A stretch of 64,000 nt of DNA from Acidobacteriota bacterium (GCA_022826755.1 JAJDUG010000016.1:24680-88679); one strand, 5' to 3'; shown: positions 34,507 through 43,284, counted from the first letter of the stretch. The notes: a model not told the origin generated them from the letters alone. Made by a program: numbers and translations.

Positions 34507-36147
34507 CTACTGGAAGCTCAGCTTGGTTTCAGCTGTGAATTTCTCGTACTCCGTCCAGATCGTGTACGTCCGGGATTTCTCTGCGTAGCGACTACCGGGT
34601 CTTCCAAATGTTGTTGTCTCCTTCTCGACAGGCATCCAATATGGCTTTCTGCCAATTTCTACGGAACTGTAGTCTATTCGCAGGGTTCCTCCCTGGATTG
34701 GATACTTGAGAGGAATGTCAAAGAAACGATCAAAGACAATGCGAACAACCACCGGTAAATCCTTGTCAACAAATATCTTCCCTTGGTACCCCACCCTGAT
34801 CTGGCCTTTCACCTTCCCATTGCGCTCAACTTTCTTGACCAGGGTGTACCCCATCGAATGGACCACACTGAAAACGTCTACGGGACGACCGCGGACTTCA
34901 CCTTCCCCAGCATAAGTGAAGCGCGCCAAAGAGCTTGGGTGAAACATCCCGTGGAGCACGGACCCGAAGTTTCCCCACCCACCCGCTGCCCACTTCCAGT
35001 TGTCACTCGATCGCTTCCCGTCCACGGCCACGACTTGGTAGGCCTCCTGGCCATCGACGAATTGCACTTTGGCCACAGCCTCTCGAAACTTGTTCCACCT
35101 TCCCCGGCCATCGACCACATAGCGCTGGTCGAACTGGGTGCAGACAAAATTCGGTAAGGCTTCGATATAGCTCAGCACCCAGTTCCTGACCTCATTTAAC
35201 CTCGCTTCCCGATCACTCAGACTGCCTGGATACTCACGGGTCGTATCAGCAGTCCCTTGGATAAGTTCGTTGAGGCGTCTCTGGGTATCAGCGAATGCTT
35301 GGTTGTCCGCGCGGGGCGGGTCGCCGGCGGCAAGCTGCCTGTTGATCTCCTCTAGGCGTGCCTGAGCTGCGGCAACCGAGTCAATATCGCCGGTTCCTCC
35401 CCGATTCGGGCGACTCAAGGTCGGCGTCGTCCTTTTAATCTCGTCGTACTCCCTCCGACCCACAGAACCAGCAAGATAGTATTCCAGCTCTGTGTGCTCC
35501 TTTTGGATAGCAAGGCGCAGTAGCTTTTTTTGGAACTTCTCACCCGTGTTTTTCCATTCACTCAACGCGGCCCCGTTCTTCAACAACGCGTAGGCCGCAT
35601 CCAGGCTTTCGTGTCGATGAGCAATATGCAACGGCGTGAGATTGAGATCAGACCACCCCCATCCATAATTCGCAGTTGGATTCGGCTTGGCTCCACGCTT
35701 CAACAGCAATTCTGCCACCTTTGCGTGGTTGTGTTCCGCCGCCAGGTGCAGCGGAGCGCGGGTTACCGGACTGAATAACTTGAGTCTGCCATTTGGATCG
35801 GCTCCATGGTCCAAGAGCAGGCGGGCTATTTCACGGTAGCCATTCCGGGCCGCCAGGTGCAACGGCGTCAGAAAGAGCCCTTTCTCCTCCTTCGCCAGGG
35901 GATTTAACTTAGCTCCATGGCCCAGGAGCAAGCGGACCACTTCACCGTGACCGTTCCGCGCGGCGAAATGCAATGGCGTCTGTTTGCCAATTGAGTCTTC
36001 CAGATTCGGGTCGTCTCCGTTATCCAGGAGCAGGCGGACTGATTCAATATCGCCCTCTGATGCCGCAATGTGCAAGTCCATGACTTGCCCAAACATCCAG
36101 GGCACTGCCAGTACCCAAGCCAGAGCCAACGTGATAAGCCGTTTCAT
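34507..36147 (-). CDS. Secreted ankyrin-repeat protein with acidobacterial C-terminal domain
   Basis: The 546-residue protein has a signal peptide (MKRLITLALAWVLAVPWMFGQ). About five ankyrin repeats follow ('TPLHFAARNGHGEVVRLLLGHGA', 'TPLHLAARNGYREIARLLLDHGA' and so on, residues ~22-200). Next come one or two 27-residue helical units ('AQARLEEINRQLAAGDPPRA') like those of the next gene. The C-terminal domain starts 'VLSYIEALPNFVCTQFDQRYV', a domain I associate with Acidobacteria. The frame extends upstream to 36198, but ATG 36147 begins the signal peptide. It precedes the repeat protein by 35 bases, in the same direction. Confidence 0.8.
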   Translation of the reverse strand: MKRLITLALAWVLAVPWMFGQVMDLHIAASEGDIESVRLLLDNGDDPNLEDSIGKQTPLHFAARNGHGEVVRLLLGHGAKLNPLAKEEKGLFLTPLHLAARNGYREIARLLLDHGADPNGRLKLFSPVTRAPLHLAAEHNHAKVAELLLKRGAKPNPTANYGWGWSDLNLTPLHIAHRHESLDAAYALLKNGAALSEWKNTGEKFQKKLLRLAIQKEHTELEYYLAGSVGRREYDEIKRTTPTLSRPNRGGTGDIDSVAAAQARLEEINRQLAAGDPPRADNQAFADTQRRLNELIQGTADTTREYPGSLSDREARLNEVRNWVLSYIEALPNFVCTQFDQRYVVDGRGRWNKFREAVAKVQFVDGQEAYQVVAVDGKRSSDNWKWAAGGWGNFGSVLHGMFHPSSLARFTYAGEGEVRGRPVDVFSVVHSMGYTLVKKVERNGKVKGQIRVGYQGKIFVDKDLPVVVRIVFDRFFDIPLKYPIQGGTLRIDYSSVEIGRKPYWMPVEKETTTFGRPGSRYAEKSRTYTIWTEYEKFTAETKLSFQ

Positions 36148-37593
36148 GGGTTCACTCGAGTATCCCAGTAAAAAGACCCTATCGTCTTCCGGCCGCAACC
36201 CTACGCGGGCCGGGCCATCAAGACGTCTATATGTGCGCTTGGCTGTTAGACCAAGGACGCCTACCCGGGATTCCCGACAAGTGGAGCGAGGCTCACTTTC
36301 AGTTTTGAGGTTTGAACGGGGATGGGAGCCGGGCCATCACCCAACCACTAAGAGGTAGACAGCCCCGCCCATTCCCCGAAGTCGCAGGAGCTGGGTGTAA
36401 CTTCGCACCAGGAATTCTATTCCGTGAAGAAACCCGTTGCGTGGCCGGACTCTCGATGGCATGAGTGACGTGGAAATAGTACGCGGTTTCGTTGCTTTAC
36501 TCAAGAAGTACCGGCATGTGCTTCCTTGCTGTCGGTGACTCCTTCGTCGGCAAAGGGCCGGTTTGAGACCTGGGCGGTGAGCAGGCTTTAACGAATCGCC
36601 GGACATAGAAGCGCTTGGCCCCCTGCCTGAGGAGGAAGACATCGACGTATTCACGGCGCACATCCCCAACGGTTCCAAGCATGGATGGAGAAAGACACGC
36701 ACCTTCAACATCCTGTCGGCACGCTACGCCGGGCAATCGACTCGCCGCGCATCCTGACCGGCGACTTCAATGAACCCAAGCGGTTCCGATAATCGGGACA
36801 GATCGTGCTCTCTTGGAGAGAAGATTCATGAAGATGGAGGTACGTCCATCCGGGGCTGTTATATGGTGTCCTGCACCCTGAATCCACGAGCTTTGCCGGG
36901 CAGGCTGGACTTTCTCACTCCCTGGCATACCACAACACCCCGAAACGCCTCCTGAACCGATTTCCCTCTCAGGGACCGCAGGTCCCGCCGCCTGTGGGGA
37001 ATCCGGACCGATCGGTTGATCGGCCCTGACCTCGGCAGCGCTCGATGGCCTTCCCGCTAGGGATCACTGTGGAGGGAGCGACCCCGAAAGGGGAGGGGAG
37101 GTGGTGGATTTTGGCGTGCACCACCTCCCCCTGCCCGGTGCCGCACCAGCGGCGAAAAACCCGGGGTCGCTCCCTCCACTTCCTCCCCCTCCTGTGCGGC
37201 GCCACGACGCGCCGCGCGAGGGGGAAACACGCGATGCCGGCGCCGCACAGCGCTTTACGCCATAGGATTTGGGCAATCCGTGCCAACCCACGTCCAATGT
37301 GGGTTTCCCGGCACAGCCTGGACCACAACGGCGAGGGCTGCACCCTCTGATAGTGCAGATTCGTAATTGCCAAAATCGTGCGCCACCTCGTGCGCCATCT
37401 GCGTGCACCACCCCTCCTTTGTAAGGTGGCCACCCATACGACGGCACGGGCGTGACCCCCGGAGGCGAAAATCGTCGATCATTCCTCGGCCGTTGGAGGC
37501 CGGGTCTTCCTGCTCCCATTGGACGATCTTCTCCATGACGAAACCGAGGCCGTCATGGCGTTTGGTCGTACATGTCACCACGACTGGATTGGG
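36148..37593. repeat. Non-coding tract with structured repeat copy C
   Basis: Apart from an endonuclease-family remnant at 36.6-36.8 kb, no gene is seen. Copy C of the structured repeat occupies about 37040-37350 in minus orientation. Arms 37069-37086 and 37162-37179 form an 18-bp perfect inverted repeat. Inside, 37095-37106 and 37119-37130 form a perfect 12-bp stem with a 12-base loop. The terminal hairpin GAGGGCTGCACCCTC is at 37333-37347. Confidence 0.6.
36600..36790 (+). pseudogene. Endonuclease/exonuclease/phosphatase-family remnant
   Basis: One plus-strand frame reads 'EDIDVFTAHIPNGSKHGWRK', and another a little downstream reads 'RILTGDFNEPKRF'. The two motifs are in the order and rough spacing of the endonuclease/exonuclease/phosphatase (ExoIII-like) superfamily. 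There is at least one frameshift and the ends are missing. Confidence 0.5.
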
Positions 37594-37622
37594 CTGCGGC
37601 ACAGGTATAATTCCTGCCGCAG
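37594..37622 (+). promoter_or_regulatory. Inverted repeat around a -10 box upstream of the HEPN-like gene
   Basis: CTGCGGCA (37594-37601) and TGCCGCAG (37615-37622) are perfect 8-bp arms enclosing TATAAT (37606-37611). No good -35 is seen. The layout fits an operator/promoter 46 bases before ATG 37668, as is common for toxin-type genes that are kept repressed. Confidence 0.5.
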
Positions 37623-37667
37623 TACAATTGCGGCAAAGCACTACTGGGACATCGGAGGCATAATCTA

Positions 37668-38249
37668 ATGAAGAAAGGATGCTGGACACCAGCAGAACAG
37701 GGCAAAGAGATTGGATCAGCAAAGTCCATTGCGACGACAGCGAACCTGTTGTTTGGTCTGCGGTGCACTGGACCAGGGAACCAATTCCTAGACGTGATGG
37801 TAGATCAGGCAGGAATGGACGAGAAGCTGTGTAAGGGGGCAACTTGGTTCATACTTGTCCCTATGCTGCCGTTCGCGGTTGAGTTGTGTTTGAAAGCATT
37901 GAAGGCACAAGGTGGAAATGAATTCTTATGGACTCACAACCTGGCATTGCTTTGGAAAGACCTAGAACCGATAGAGCGAGAAGAGGTGCGAAAACGAGTG
38001 GAAGATCCAGCGTGGCGGAAGGAGGACAGGGAGCACCGAAATACACTTGGAATCACGGCACAACCAAGGACAGTAGACGAAGTGATAGAAGCCCACAAAA
38101 ACGATTTTGAGGATTGGAGGTATGTGACCGACGGAGAAAAGAGGCTGACGAAAGAAAAGAAAAACATCGTAGTCGAAGATGCGCTGATGGTCTTGTATAG
38201 AATCGTATTTGCATGTGCTGCGTATCACGAAAAACGAAGAGGTACGTAA
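37668..38249 (+). CDS. HEPN-like helical protein
   Basis: The 193-residue protein is helical. 'LPFAVELCLKALKAQGGNEF', 'THNLALLWKDLEPIEREEV' and the C-terminal 'FEDWRYVTDGEKRL' recall the HEPN superfamily, RNases and partners common in toxin-antitoxin and phage-defence loci. I cannot point to a certain R-x4-6-H catalytic motif, so it could be an accessory rather than a nuclease. GGAGG at 37654-37658 supports ATG 37668. Base composition is AT-richer than the surroundings, consistent with foreign origin. It is the last gene of the island. Confidence 0.5.
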   Translation: MKKGCWTPAEQGKEIGSAKSIATTANLLFGLRCTGPGNQFLDVMVDQAGMDEKLCKGATWFILVPMLPFAVELCLKALKAQGGNEFLWTHNLALLWKDLEPIEREEVRKRVEDPAWRKEDREHRNTLGITAQPRTVDEVIEAHKNDFEDWRYVTDGEKRLTKEKKNIVVEDALMVLYRIVFACAAYHEKRRGT

Positions 38250-38342
38250 CGGTTCCGCCAAGCCGTGGAGTCCATCCACCGTCCGGGGGAGGCGCAGCGA
38301 GCGGAACCGACGGATTGCCTGTGATTGCAGGTACGTTTAACC

Positions 38343-38383
38343 TCGTCCGGGTCCAAGCCATCACGGCCTGACCGAACAGCTAC
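38343..38383. repeat. 41-bp repeat, perfect inverted copy of 32687-32727
   Basis: The 41 bases here are the exact reverse complement of 32687-32727, about 5.6 kb away within the island. Next to it, CCGTCCGC (38383-38390) is mirrored by GCGGACGG (38453-38460) close to the island's right end. Confidence 0.75.
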
Positions 38384-38507
38384 CGTCCGCCAACGTCCTG
38401 AATGGTCCAATGGATTCCCGTTCACAAAGCGGGATTCAATAAGGGGATGGTAGCGGACGGAGTGTGAATATGTCTTGTTTTATCAGTTAGTTATACTAGA
38501 AGATCTA

Positions 38508-38518
38508 CACCAGGAACT
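38508..38518 (+). repeat. Right 11-bp direct repeat (putative attR core)
   Basis: CACCAGGAACT is identical to 27890-27900. Coding sequence of the interrupted integrase resumes immediately to the right on the minus strand. ATACTAG at 38493-38499 is the inside inverted partner of CTAGTAT at the left end. Confidence 0.75.
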
Positions 38519-38912
38519 CAAACGCCAGCCGGGCAGCCAGCACCGCTGCCGATGCCCGCACCCTCCGGATCACCGCAGCCGCCTCACGATGGGGCACGGC
38601 CTGCATGTGCTCGGTAACATCCTTTTGGGAGCCAAGCACCGGGCCGATCCGGTCACATGGGTTGTCAAGGCGGTACTCCATAGCCACGGCCCGTTCCAGG
38701 ACCGCCCGCAGGCGCTGGCGCACCCGCTTGGCCGTGGCTACATTCCGGTGCCAGAGGGGCGTGAGGAGCTCAACCAGATCGGCGGTCGTGACCTCTGAGA
38801 CGGGCACCTTGCTGCTGCGCGGGAAGGGGACTCGGTCGATGATCGGGTGGGCGATTGAGGACATCCATGCGCTGGGGGGCGAGACCAAGCGCCGGGAATG
38901 GAAGGGCATCAC
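38508..38912 (-). pseudogene. Tyrosine integrase, core-binding domain fragment
   Basis: The frame reads 'VPVSEVTTADLVELLTPLWH' and 'TAKRVRQRLRAVLERAVAMEY', then 'VTEHMQAVPHREAAAVIRRV', and stops just after 'EFLV' at the island junction. It is very close to the integrase running off the right edge of the window. Its 5' end is degenerate and lacks the N-terminal domain. It is the upstream half of the gene whose C-terminal half lies at 27245-27900. Confidence 0.85.
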
Positions 38913-38934
38913 TTCGTGTATTTCTTTTTCCCTT

Positions 38935-38998
38935 CCTGTTTTCTTCGTGTGTCTTCGTGGTCCTTCGTGGATAACTCTTTTTTTCAGTTGTTTCAGAC
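38935..38998. repeat. Dispersed 'cttcgtgtgtcttcgtgg' repeat
   Basis: This is a copy of the intergenic repeat seen at 7.0, 22.9, 44.7 (inverted) and 62.97 kb (inverted). It ends in 'ggataactctttttttcagt' and touches the stop of the DUF1501 gene. Confidence 0.6.
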
Positions 38999-40426
38999 CA
39001 GCGCTTCGCGGATCACCCGGCCGTGGACGTCGGTCAGGCGGAAGTCTCGGCCGCTGTAGCGGTAGGTCAGCTTTTCGTGGTCGAGGCCGAGCAGATGCAG
39101 GACGGTGGCGTGAAGGTCATGGACATGGACCTTGTTCTCCACGGCCTTGAAACCGAAATCGTCGGTGCTTCCGTAAGTCGTTCCACCGCGGACGCCCGCG
39201 CCGGCCAGCCAGACCGAAAAGCCCCAATGGTTGTGGTCGCGGCCGTTCTGGACCACGCTGGCGCCGCTGGTCTCCACCACCGGGGTGCGGCCGAACTCGC
39301 TGCCGCAAATGACCAGCGTGTCCTCGAAAAGCCCCCGGTCCTTCAGATCCTGCAGCAGGGCCGCCATGGCAGGGTCGGCCTCCCGAGCCAGCCGCTGATG
39401 GGCCATGATGTCGTAGTGGCTGTCCCAGGGCTGCCCCGTGCCGAAATAGACCTGGACCACCCGAACCCCTCGTTCCACCAGTCGCAGGGCCATGAGGCAG
39501 CCCCGGGCGAAATCGCTCTGGCCGTAGCGCTCCAGCGTGCCCGGATTCTCCTTGGAAAGATCGAAGACCTCGGGGGCCTCCACCTGCATCCGGTAGGCGA
39601 TTTCCATGGAGTGGATGCTTCCCTCCAGTTGGGGGTCGGCCGGGCGCTGGCGCCGATGAAACTGGTTGAGCCGGTCCAGCAGGTCCAGTTGGCGGCGCTG
39701 CTGCCCCCGGGTCAGGTGGGTGTTTCGAATGTCGTGGATGAGCTTGTCCGGGGTCGTCTGATCGTTGGGGATGCGGGTTCCCTGGTAGACCGCCGGCAGG
39801 AAGGCCGAGTTCCAGAGGGGGACGCCTCCGGTGGGAGGACCTCCGGAGGGGCAGAGCACCATGAAGCCCGGCAGGTTCCGGTTTTCGGTGCCCAGTCCGT
39901 AGGTGAGCCAGGACCCCAGGGAGGGCCGTCCTGGCTGCTGGTGACCGCAGTTCATCAGGAACATTCCCGGGGGATGGTTGGGGACCTCGGTATGCATGGA
40001 CCGGATCACGCAGATGTCGTCGATGTGGGCGGCCGTTTCGGAAAACAGTTCGCTGACTTCAATCCCGCTCTGGCCGTATTTCTTGAACCGGAAGGGCGAC
40101 CGCATGAGGTTGCCGGTCTTGCGCTCGGTCTTGACGTACCCCCCCGGCATGGGCCGGCCGTGATTTCTGGTCAACTGCGGCTTGGGGTCGAAGGTGTCGA
40201 CCTGCGAGAGTCCTCCATTCATGAAGAGAAAGATGACCCGCTTGGCTCTGGCGGGGAAGTGGGGGGCCTTGACCGCCAGGGGATCGGCGGAAACGCTCGG
40301 CACAGCGGCCTGCAGCCGGAAGTTCTCCAGCAGGCTGGCATAGCCGTAGAGGCCGAAGCCGCCGCCGATCATTCGAAGCAGATCGCGCCGACTCACAGCA
40401 AATTCCGAGGTCTTCGGGTTGCCCAT
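38993..40426 (-). CDS. DUF1501 domain-containing protein, Tat-exported
   Basis: The 477-residue protein has a twin-arginine signal ('SRRDLLRMIGGGFGLYG'). It then shows the DUF1501 sulfatase-like fold: 'AKRVIFLFMNGGLSQVDTFDPKP', 'CVIRSMHTEVPNHPPGMF', 'SGRDFRLTDVHG' and the metal-type motif 'GSEFGRTPVVE'. DUF1501 genes in planctomycetes and acidobacteria almost always sit beside a PSD1/DUF1549/DUF1553 gene, as here with a 14-base gap. The pair is widely thought to act in extracellular polysaccharide or alcohol oxidation, but the substrate is unproven. Confidence 0.9.
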   Translation of the reverse strand: MGNPKTSEFAVSRRDLLRMIGGGFGLYGYASLLENFRLQAAVPSVSADPLAVKAPHFPARAKRVIFLFMNGGLSQVDTFDPKPQLTRNHGRPMPGGYVKTERKTGNLMRSPFRFKKYGQSGIEVSELFSETAAHIDDICVIRSMHTEVPNHPPGMFLMNCGHQQPGRPSLGSWLTYGLGTENRNLPGFMVLCPSGGPPTGGVPLWNSAFLPAVYQGTRIPNDQTTPDKLIHDIRNTHLTRGQQRRQLDLLDRLNQFHRRQRPADPQLEGSIHSMEIAYRMQVEAPEVFDLSKENPGTLERYGQSDFARGCLMALRLVERGVRVVQVYFGTGQPWDSHYDIMAHQRLAREADPAMAALLQDLKDRGLFEDTLVICGSEFGRTPVVETSGASVVQNGRDHNHWGFSVWLAGAGVRGGTTYGSTDDFGFKAVENKVHVHDLHATVLHLLGLDHEKLTYRYSGRDFRLTDVHGRVIREALV

Positions 40427-40440
40427 GGAGGTCCTCTCAT

Positions 40441-43284
40441 TCAGTCCACGAACAAAAACTCGTTCGAGCTCAACAAGGTCTGCAGATATTGCCGCAAGGG
40501 GTCGGTAGGTGGATTGTTCCGGGCTTCGATCGAATCCATGAAATTCAGAGCCAGTTGGCGTTCCTCCCGCGTGGCCTGGCGGCCGAAGATCAGTTGGTAG
40601 ACCCGGTCGACCGACCGTCCGTCCAACCGGTTTCCTTTCCCGTGGACTCGTTCCGCCAGAATTCCGGCCTGGTCCCAGACCAGCTTGCTGTTGAGAAAGA
40701 AGAGTTTCTGAGAGGGCACGTTGGTGACGGCCCGCTGCTGGCTGCTCAAGCTGGGGTCGGGAAAGTCGAAAAGGGCCAGCATGCCGTCCAGCTTGGAACG
40801 ATTGACTTGCCCGTAGACGCTCCGCCGGCGCGCATCCTTGGACAGATCCACCGAGGCCCCACCGACGTTGGGACTCAGTGTTCCCGTGATGGCCAGGATG
40901 GAATCGCGCAAGGCTTCAGCGTCCAGACGCCGCCGGTTGGCTCGCCACAGCAGCCGGTTCTCGGGATCCTGGGCAGCCGCGGCCTCCGAGTGGCGGCTGC
41001 TCTGCCGATAGGTGGCAGACAGCAGAATCTCCCGGTGCAAGGCCTTGACGGAGTAGTTGCCTTGGATGAACCGGTGGGTCAGGTATTCCAGCAGTTCCGG
41101 GTGAGTGGGTGGAGATCCCAGCCGGCCGAAGTTGCCGGGGGTCCGGACGATGCCCTGACCGAAGTGGTTCTGCCAGATGCGGTTGACCATGACCCGAGCC
41201 GACAGGGGATGGCCGGCAATGGCCTCGGCCAGTTGCAGGCGGCCGCTTCCCTGGTTGAGGGGCTGGGGCCGGCCGTTTCCAAGCACCGTCAGGAATCGGC
41301 GCGGGGTCGTATCTCCCAGGTCGTAGGGATTGCCCCGGACGTGGATGCGGGAATCGCCGGGGCGGGGAGAGTCGGCCATCCCGTGGATATAGGCGTAGGC
41401 GGGCGGGCGGCTGCTCTTCAACCTGTCCAGTCGCGAGCGTAGTGTCGTCAGATAGGTCTTCCATTCACCCTGGAGGTAGCTCTCCAGTTTTTCGTCCTGC
41501 AGCCGGAACAGGCCGTAGTCCTCTTTCATGAAGCTGTTGGTCAGGTCGGTAGCTCCGAACAGGTCCAGCCAGAGAATGTACTTTTCCCTGGCGATGGGTT
41601 CGAGCGTCAGCTCGCAGATGTGGCAGATATCTTCCACCAGAAACCCGTTGGGCAGGTAGACGGCCGTCTCGGGGTCCACTTTCGGCTTGTTGGATTCCAG
41701 GATGATGTGGTTCTTCTCGTCGGCCTCCTTCTTCTCGGTGAAGATGGCCAGCGCCAGAGCCTGAAATTCCTCCGCGATTCTTGTGGCTTCCTCCAGTGTG
41801 CCACCCCGCGCCCTCAGGTCGTCCCAGGCCTGCAGGTAGGGGTGCTGCTTGTCCTCGGAGGTCAGGTAGGCGAACCATGCCTCCAGCAACTCGGGGTCGA
41901 TTTCCTCGGCTCGGGCCAGTTGGGCCCGGGATAGATCCTGATCCTGCAGCGACTTCCAGGTGGCCAGCAGGTACCGCGAGGTCTTCCAGGCCAGCATTTC
42001 GCTGAGTTGAACCGACTGCTTGTCGAGAAACTCCTTGATGGAAGCCTCCAGGTCCTTCACCTTCCGGCTGTGCTCTTTGTAAGCCTTGACGGTTTCCTCG
42101 GGCGCCAGCGGGTACTCACGGTAGACGGTGCTGGCCATGATCCCGTCCAGAGCCCAGTAGTCGTCGAAGGCGATGGGGTCGTACTTGTGGTCGTGGCAGC
42201 GGGCGCACCCGACCGTCAGGCCCAGGAATCCGCGGGTGACGGCGTCAATGCGGTCGAATCGTTCGTCGGCCCTCGCCTGGGGAGCCTGCACGGCGCCGTA
42301 ATACCAGACTCCCAGGCTCAGGTATCCGGTGGCGGCGAGCAGTTCCTCCCGGTCATCCCGCTGCAGCAGGTCTCCGGCGATCTGCGCCTTGACGAACAGG
42401 TCGTAGGGCATGTCCCGGTTGAAGGCCTGGATCACCCAGTCCCGGTAGCGCCAGGCGTTGGAATATTGGGAATTCCCCGCGGGGCCGTACAAGTCATCCT
42501 CGGCATATCGGGCCACGTCCAGCCAGTAGCGCCCCCATCGTTCCCCGTAGTGGGGAGACTCCAGCAAGCGATCCACCAGCCTGGACCAGGCTTGCGGAGA
42601 CCGGTCCCGCAGAAAGGCATCCACCTCCTCCGGGGTGGGAGGCAAACCGGTGAGGTTGTAGCTCAGCCGCCGGATCAGTTCTCGACGGCCGGCCCGCGGG
42701 GATGGTTTCAGGCCTGCATTTTCGAGACGGGCCAGGATGAAGCGGTCGATGGCCGTGCGGGCCCAGCGCGTGTCTCTGACGCCGGGCAGGGCAGGGCGCC
42801 GAACCGGGAGGAAGGCCCAGTATTGCCGGTCTTTTTCGGTGATAGCGAACTCCCGGTCGTTCGACACGGGCGCAGCCTCAACCGGGGACCGGGGCCAGGG
42901 CGCCCCCATCTCGACCCAGCGAATGAGGTCGGCGATCTGCTGCTGCCGGAGCTTCTCTCCCAGCGGCATTCGCAAGCGGGAGTGGGTATGATCCACGGCC
43001 TGGATCAGGAGACTCTCGGCCGGCTTTCCCGGGACGATGGCGGGCCCCAGGGTTCCCCCCTGGATCAGAGCCTGCCGGGAGTTCACCTTGAGCCCGCTGC
43101 TGGCCGTTTCGCTGTGGCAGCTATAGCACTTCTCCACCAGCAGCGGGCGTATGCGGAGCTCGAAGAAATCGTCCGATTCCACCGCGGGAACGGCGCCGAA
43201 AGCGGCGCTGGCTCCCAGGACCAGCACAGCGAGCGTGAGCGCCATGCAGCGCACCCGTTCGCAAGCCGGCCGTTTGGGTTCCAT
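40441..43284 (-). CDS. PSD1 / DUF1549-DUF1553 protein with N-terminal cytochrome c domain
   Basis: The 947-residue exported protein has a signal peptide (CMALTLAVLVLGASAAFG). A planctomycete-type cytochrome c domain follows with the heme motif in 'VEKCYSCHSETASSG' (CxxCH) and a late Met candidate ('HSRLRMPLGEKL'). Then come DUF1549 ('IDRFILARLENAGLKPSPRA') and DUF1553 at the C-terminus ('HPLSARVMVNRIWQNHFGQGIV', 'ALHREILLSATYRQSS'). ATG 43284 begins the signal peptide; a longer frame to 43419 is not convincing. It is cotranscribed with DUF1501. Confidence 0.9.
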   Translation of the reverse strand: MEPKRPACERVRCMALTLAVLVLGASAAFGAVPAVESDDFFELRIRPLLVEKCYSCHSETASSGLKVNSRQALIQGGTLGPAIVPGKPAESLLIQAVDHTHSRLRMPLGEKLRQQQIADLIRWVEMGAPWPRSPVEAAPVSNDREFAITEKDRQYWAFLPVRRPALPGVRDTRWARTAIDRFILARLENAGLKPSPRAGRRELIRRLSYNLTGLPPTPEEVDAFLRDRSPQAWSRLVDRLLESPHYGERWGRYWLDVARYAEDDLYGPAGNSQYSNAWRYRDWVIQAFNRDMPYDLFVKAQIAGDLLQRDDREELLAATGYLSLGVWYYGAVQAPQARADERFDRIDAVTRGFLGLTVGCARCHDHKYDPIAFDDYWALDGIMASTVYREYPLAPEETVKAYKEHSRKVKDLEASIKEFLDKQSVQLSEMLAWKTSRYLLATWKSLQDQDLSRAQLARAEEIDPELLEAWFAYLTSEDKQHPYLQAWDDLRARGGTLEEATRIAEEFQALALAIFTEKKEADEKNHIILESNKPKVDPETAVYLPNGFLVEDICHICELTLEPIAREKYILWLDLFGATDLTNSFMKEDYGLFRLQDEKLESYLQGEWKTYLTTLRSRLDRLKSSRPPAYAYIHGMADSPRPGDSRIHVRGNPYDLGDTTPRRFLTVLGNGRPQPLNQGSGRLQLAEAIAGHPLSARVMVNRIWQNHFGQGIVRTPGNFGRLGSPPTHPELLEYLTHRFIQGNYSVKALHREILLSATYRQSSRHSEAAAAQDPENRLLWRANRRRLDAEALRDSILAITGTLSPNVGGASVDLSKDARRRSVYGQVNRSKLDGMLALFDFPDPSLSSQQRAVTNVPSQKLFFLNSKLVWDQAGILAERVHGKGNRLDGRSVDRVYQLIFGRQATREERQLALNFMDSIEARNNPPTDPLRQYLQTLLSSNEFLFVD

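Larger units (their letters stand above)
27901..38507. mobile_element. 10.6-kb integrative island inserted into an integrase gene
   Basis: The boundaries are set by the direct repeat CACCAGGAACT and by the two halves of a disrupted tyrosine-integrase gene. Joining the flanks gives a continuous frame through 'FEFLVLTTARWGEV'. The island carries an intact integrase at its left end, AbiJ/HEPN-like and HEPN-like genes, a Sel1 protein, a secreted repeat protein and an ankyrin protein, an endonuclease-family remnant and large structured non-coding tracts. Several genes are lower in GC than the flanks. No conjugation or replication genes are seen, so it would be integrative but not self-transmissible. 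Confidence 0.75.

Noticed and set aside
36337..36711. 124-codon minus frame in the island spacer
   Set aside because: Antisense to the endonuclease-family remnant and without recognisable features.
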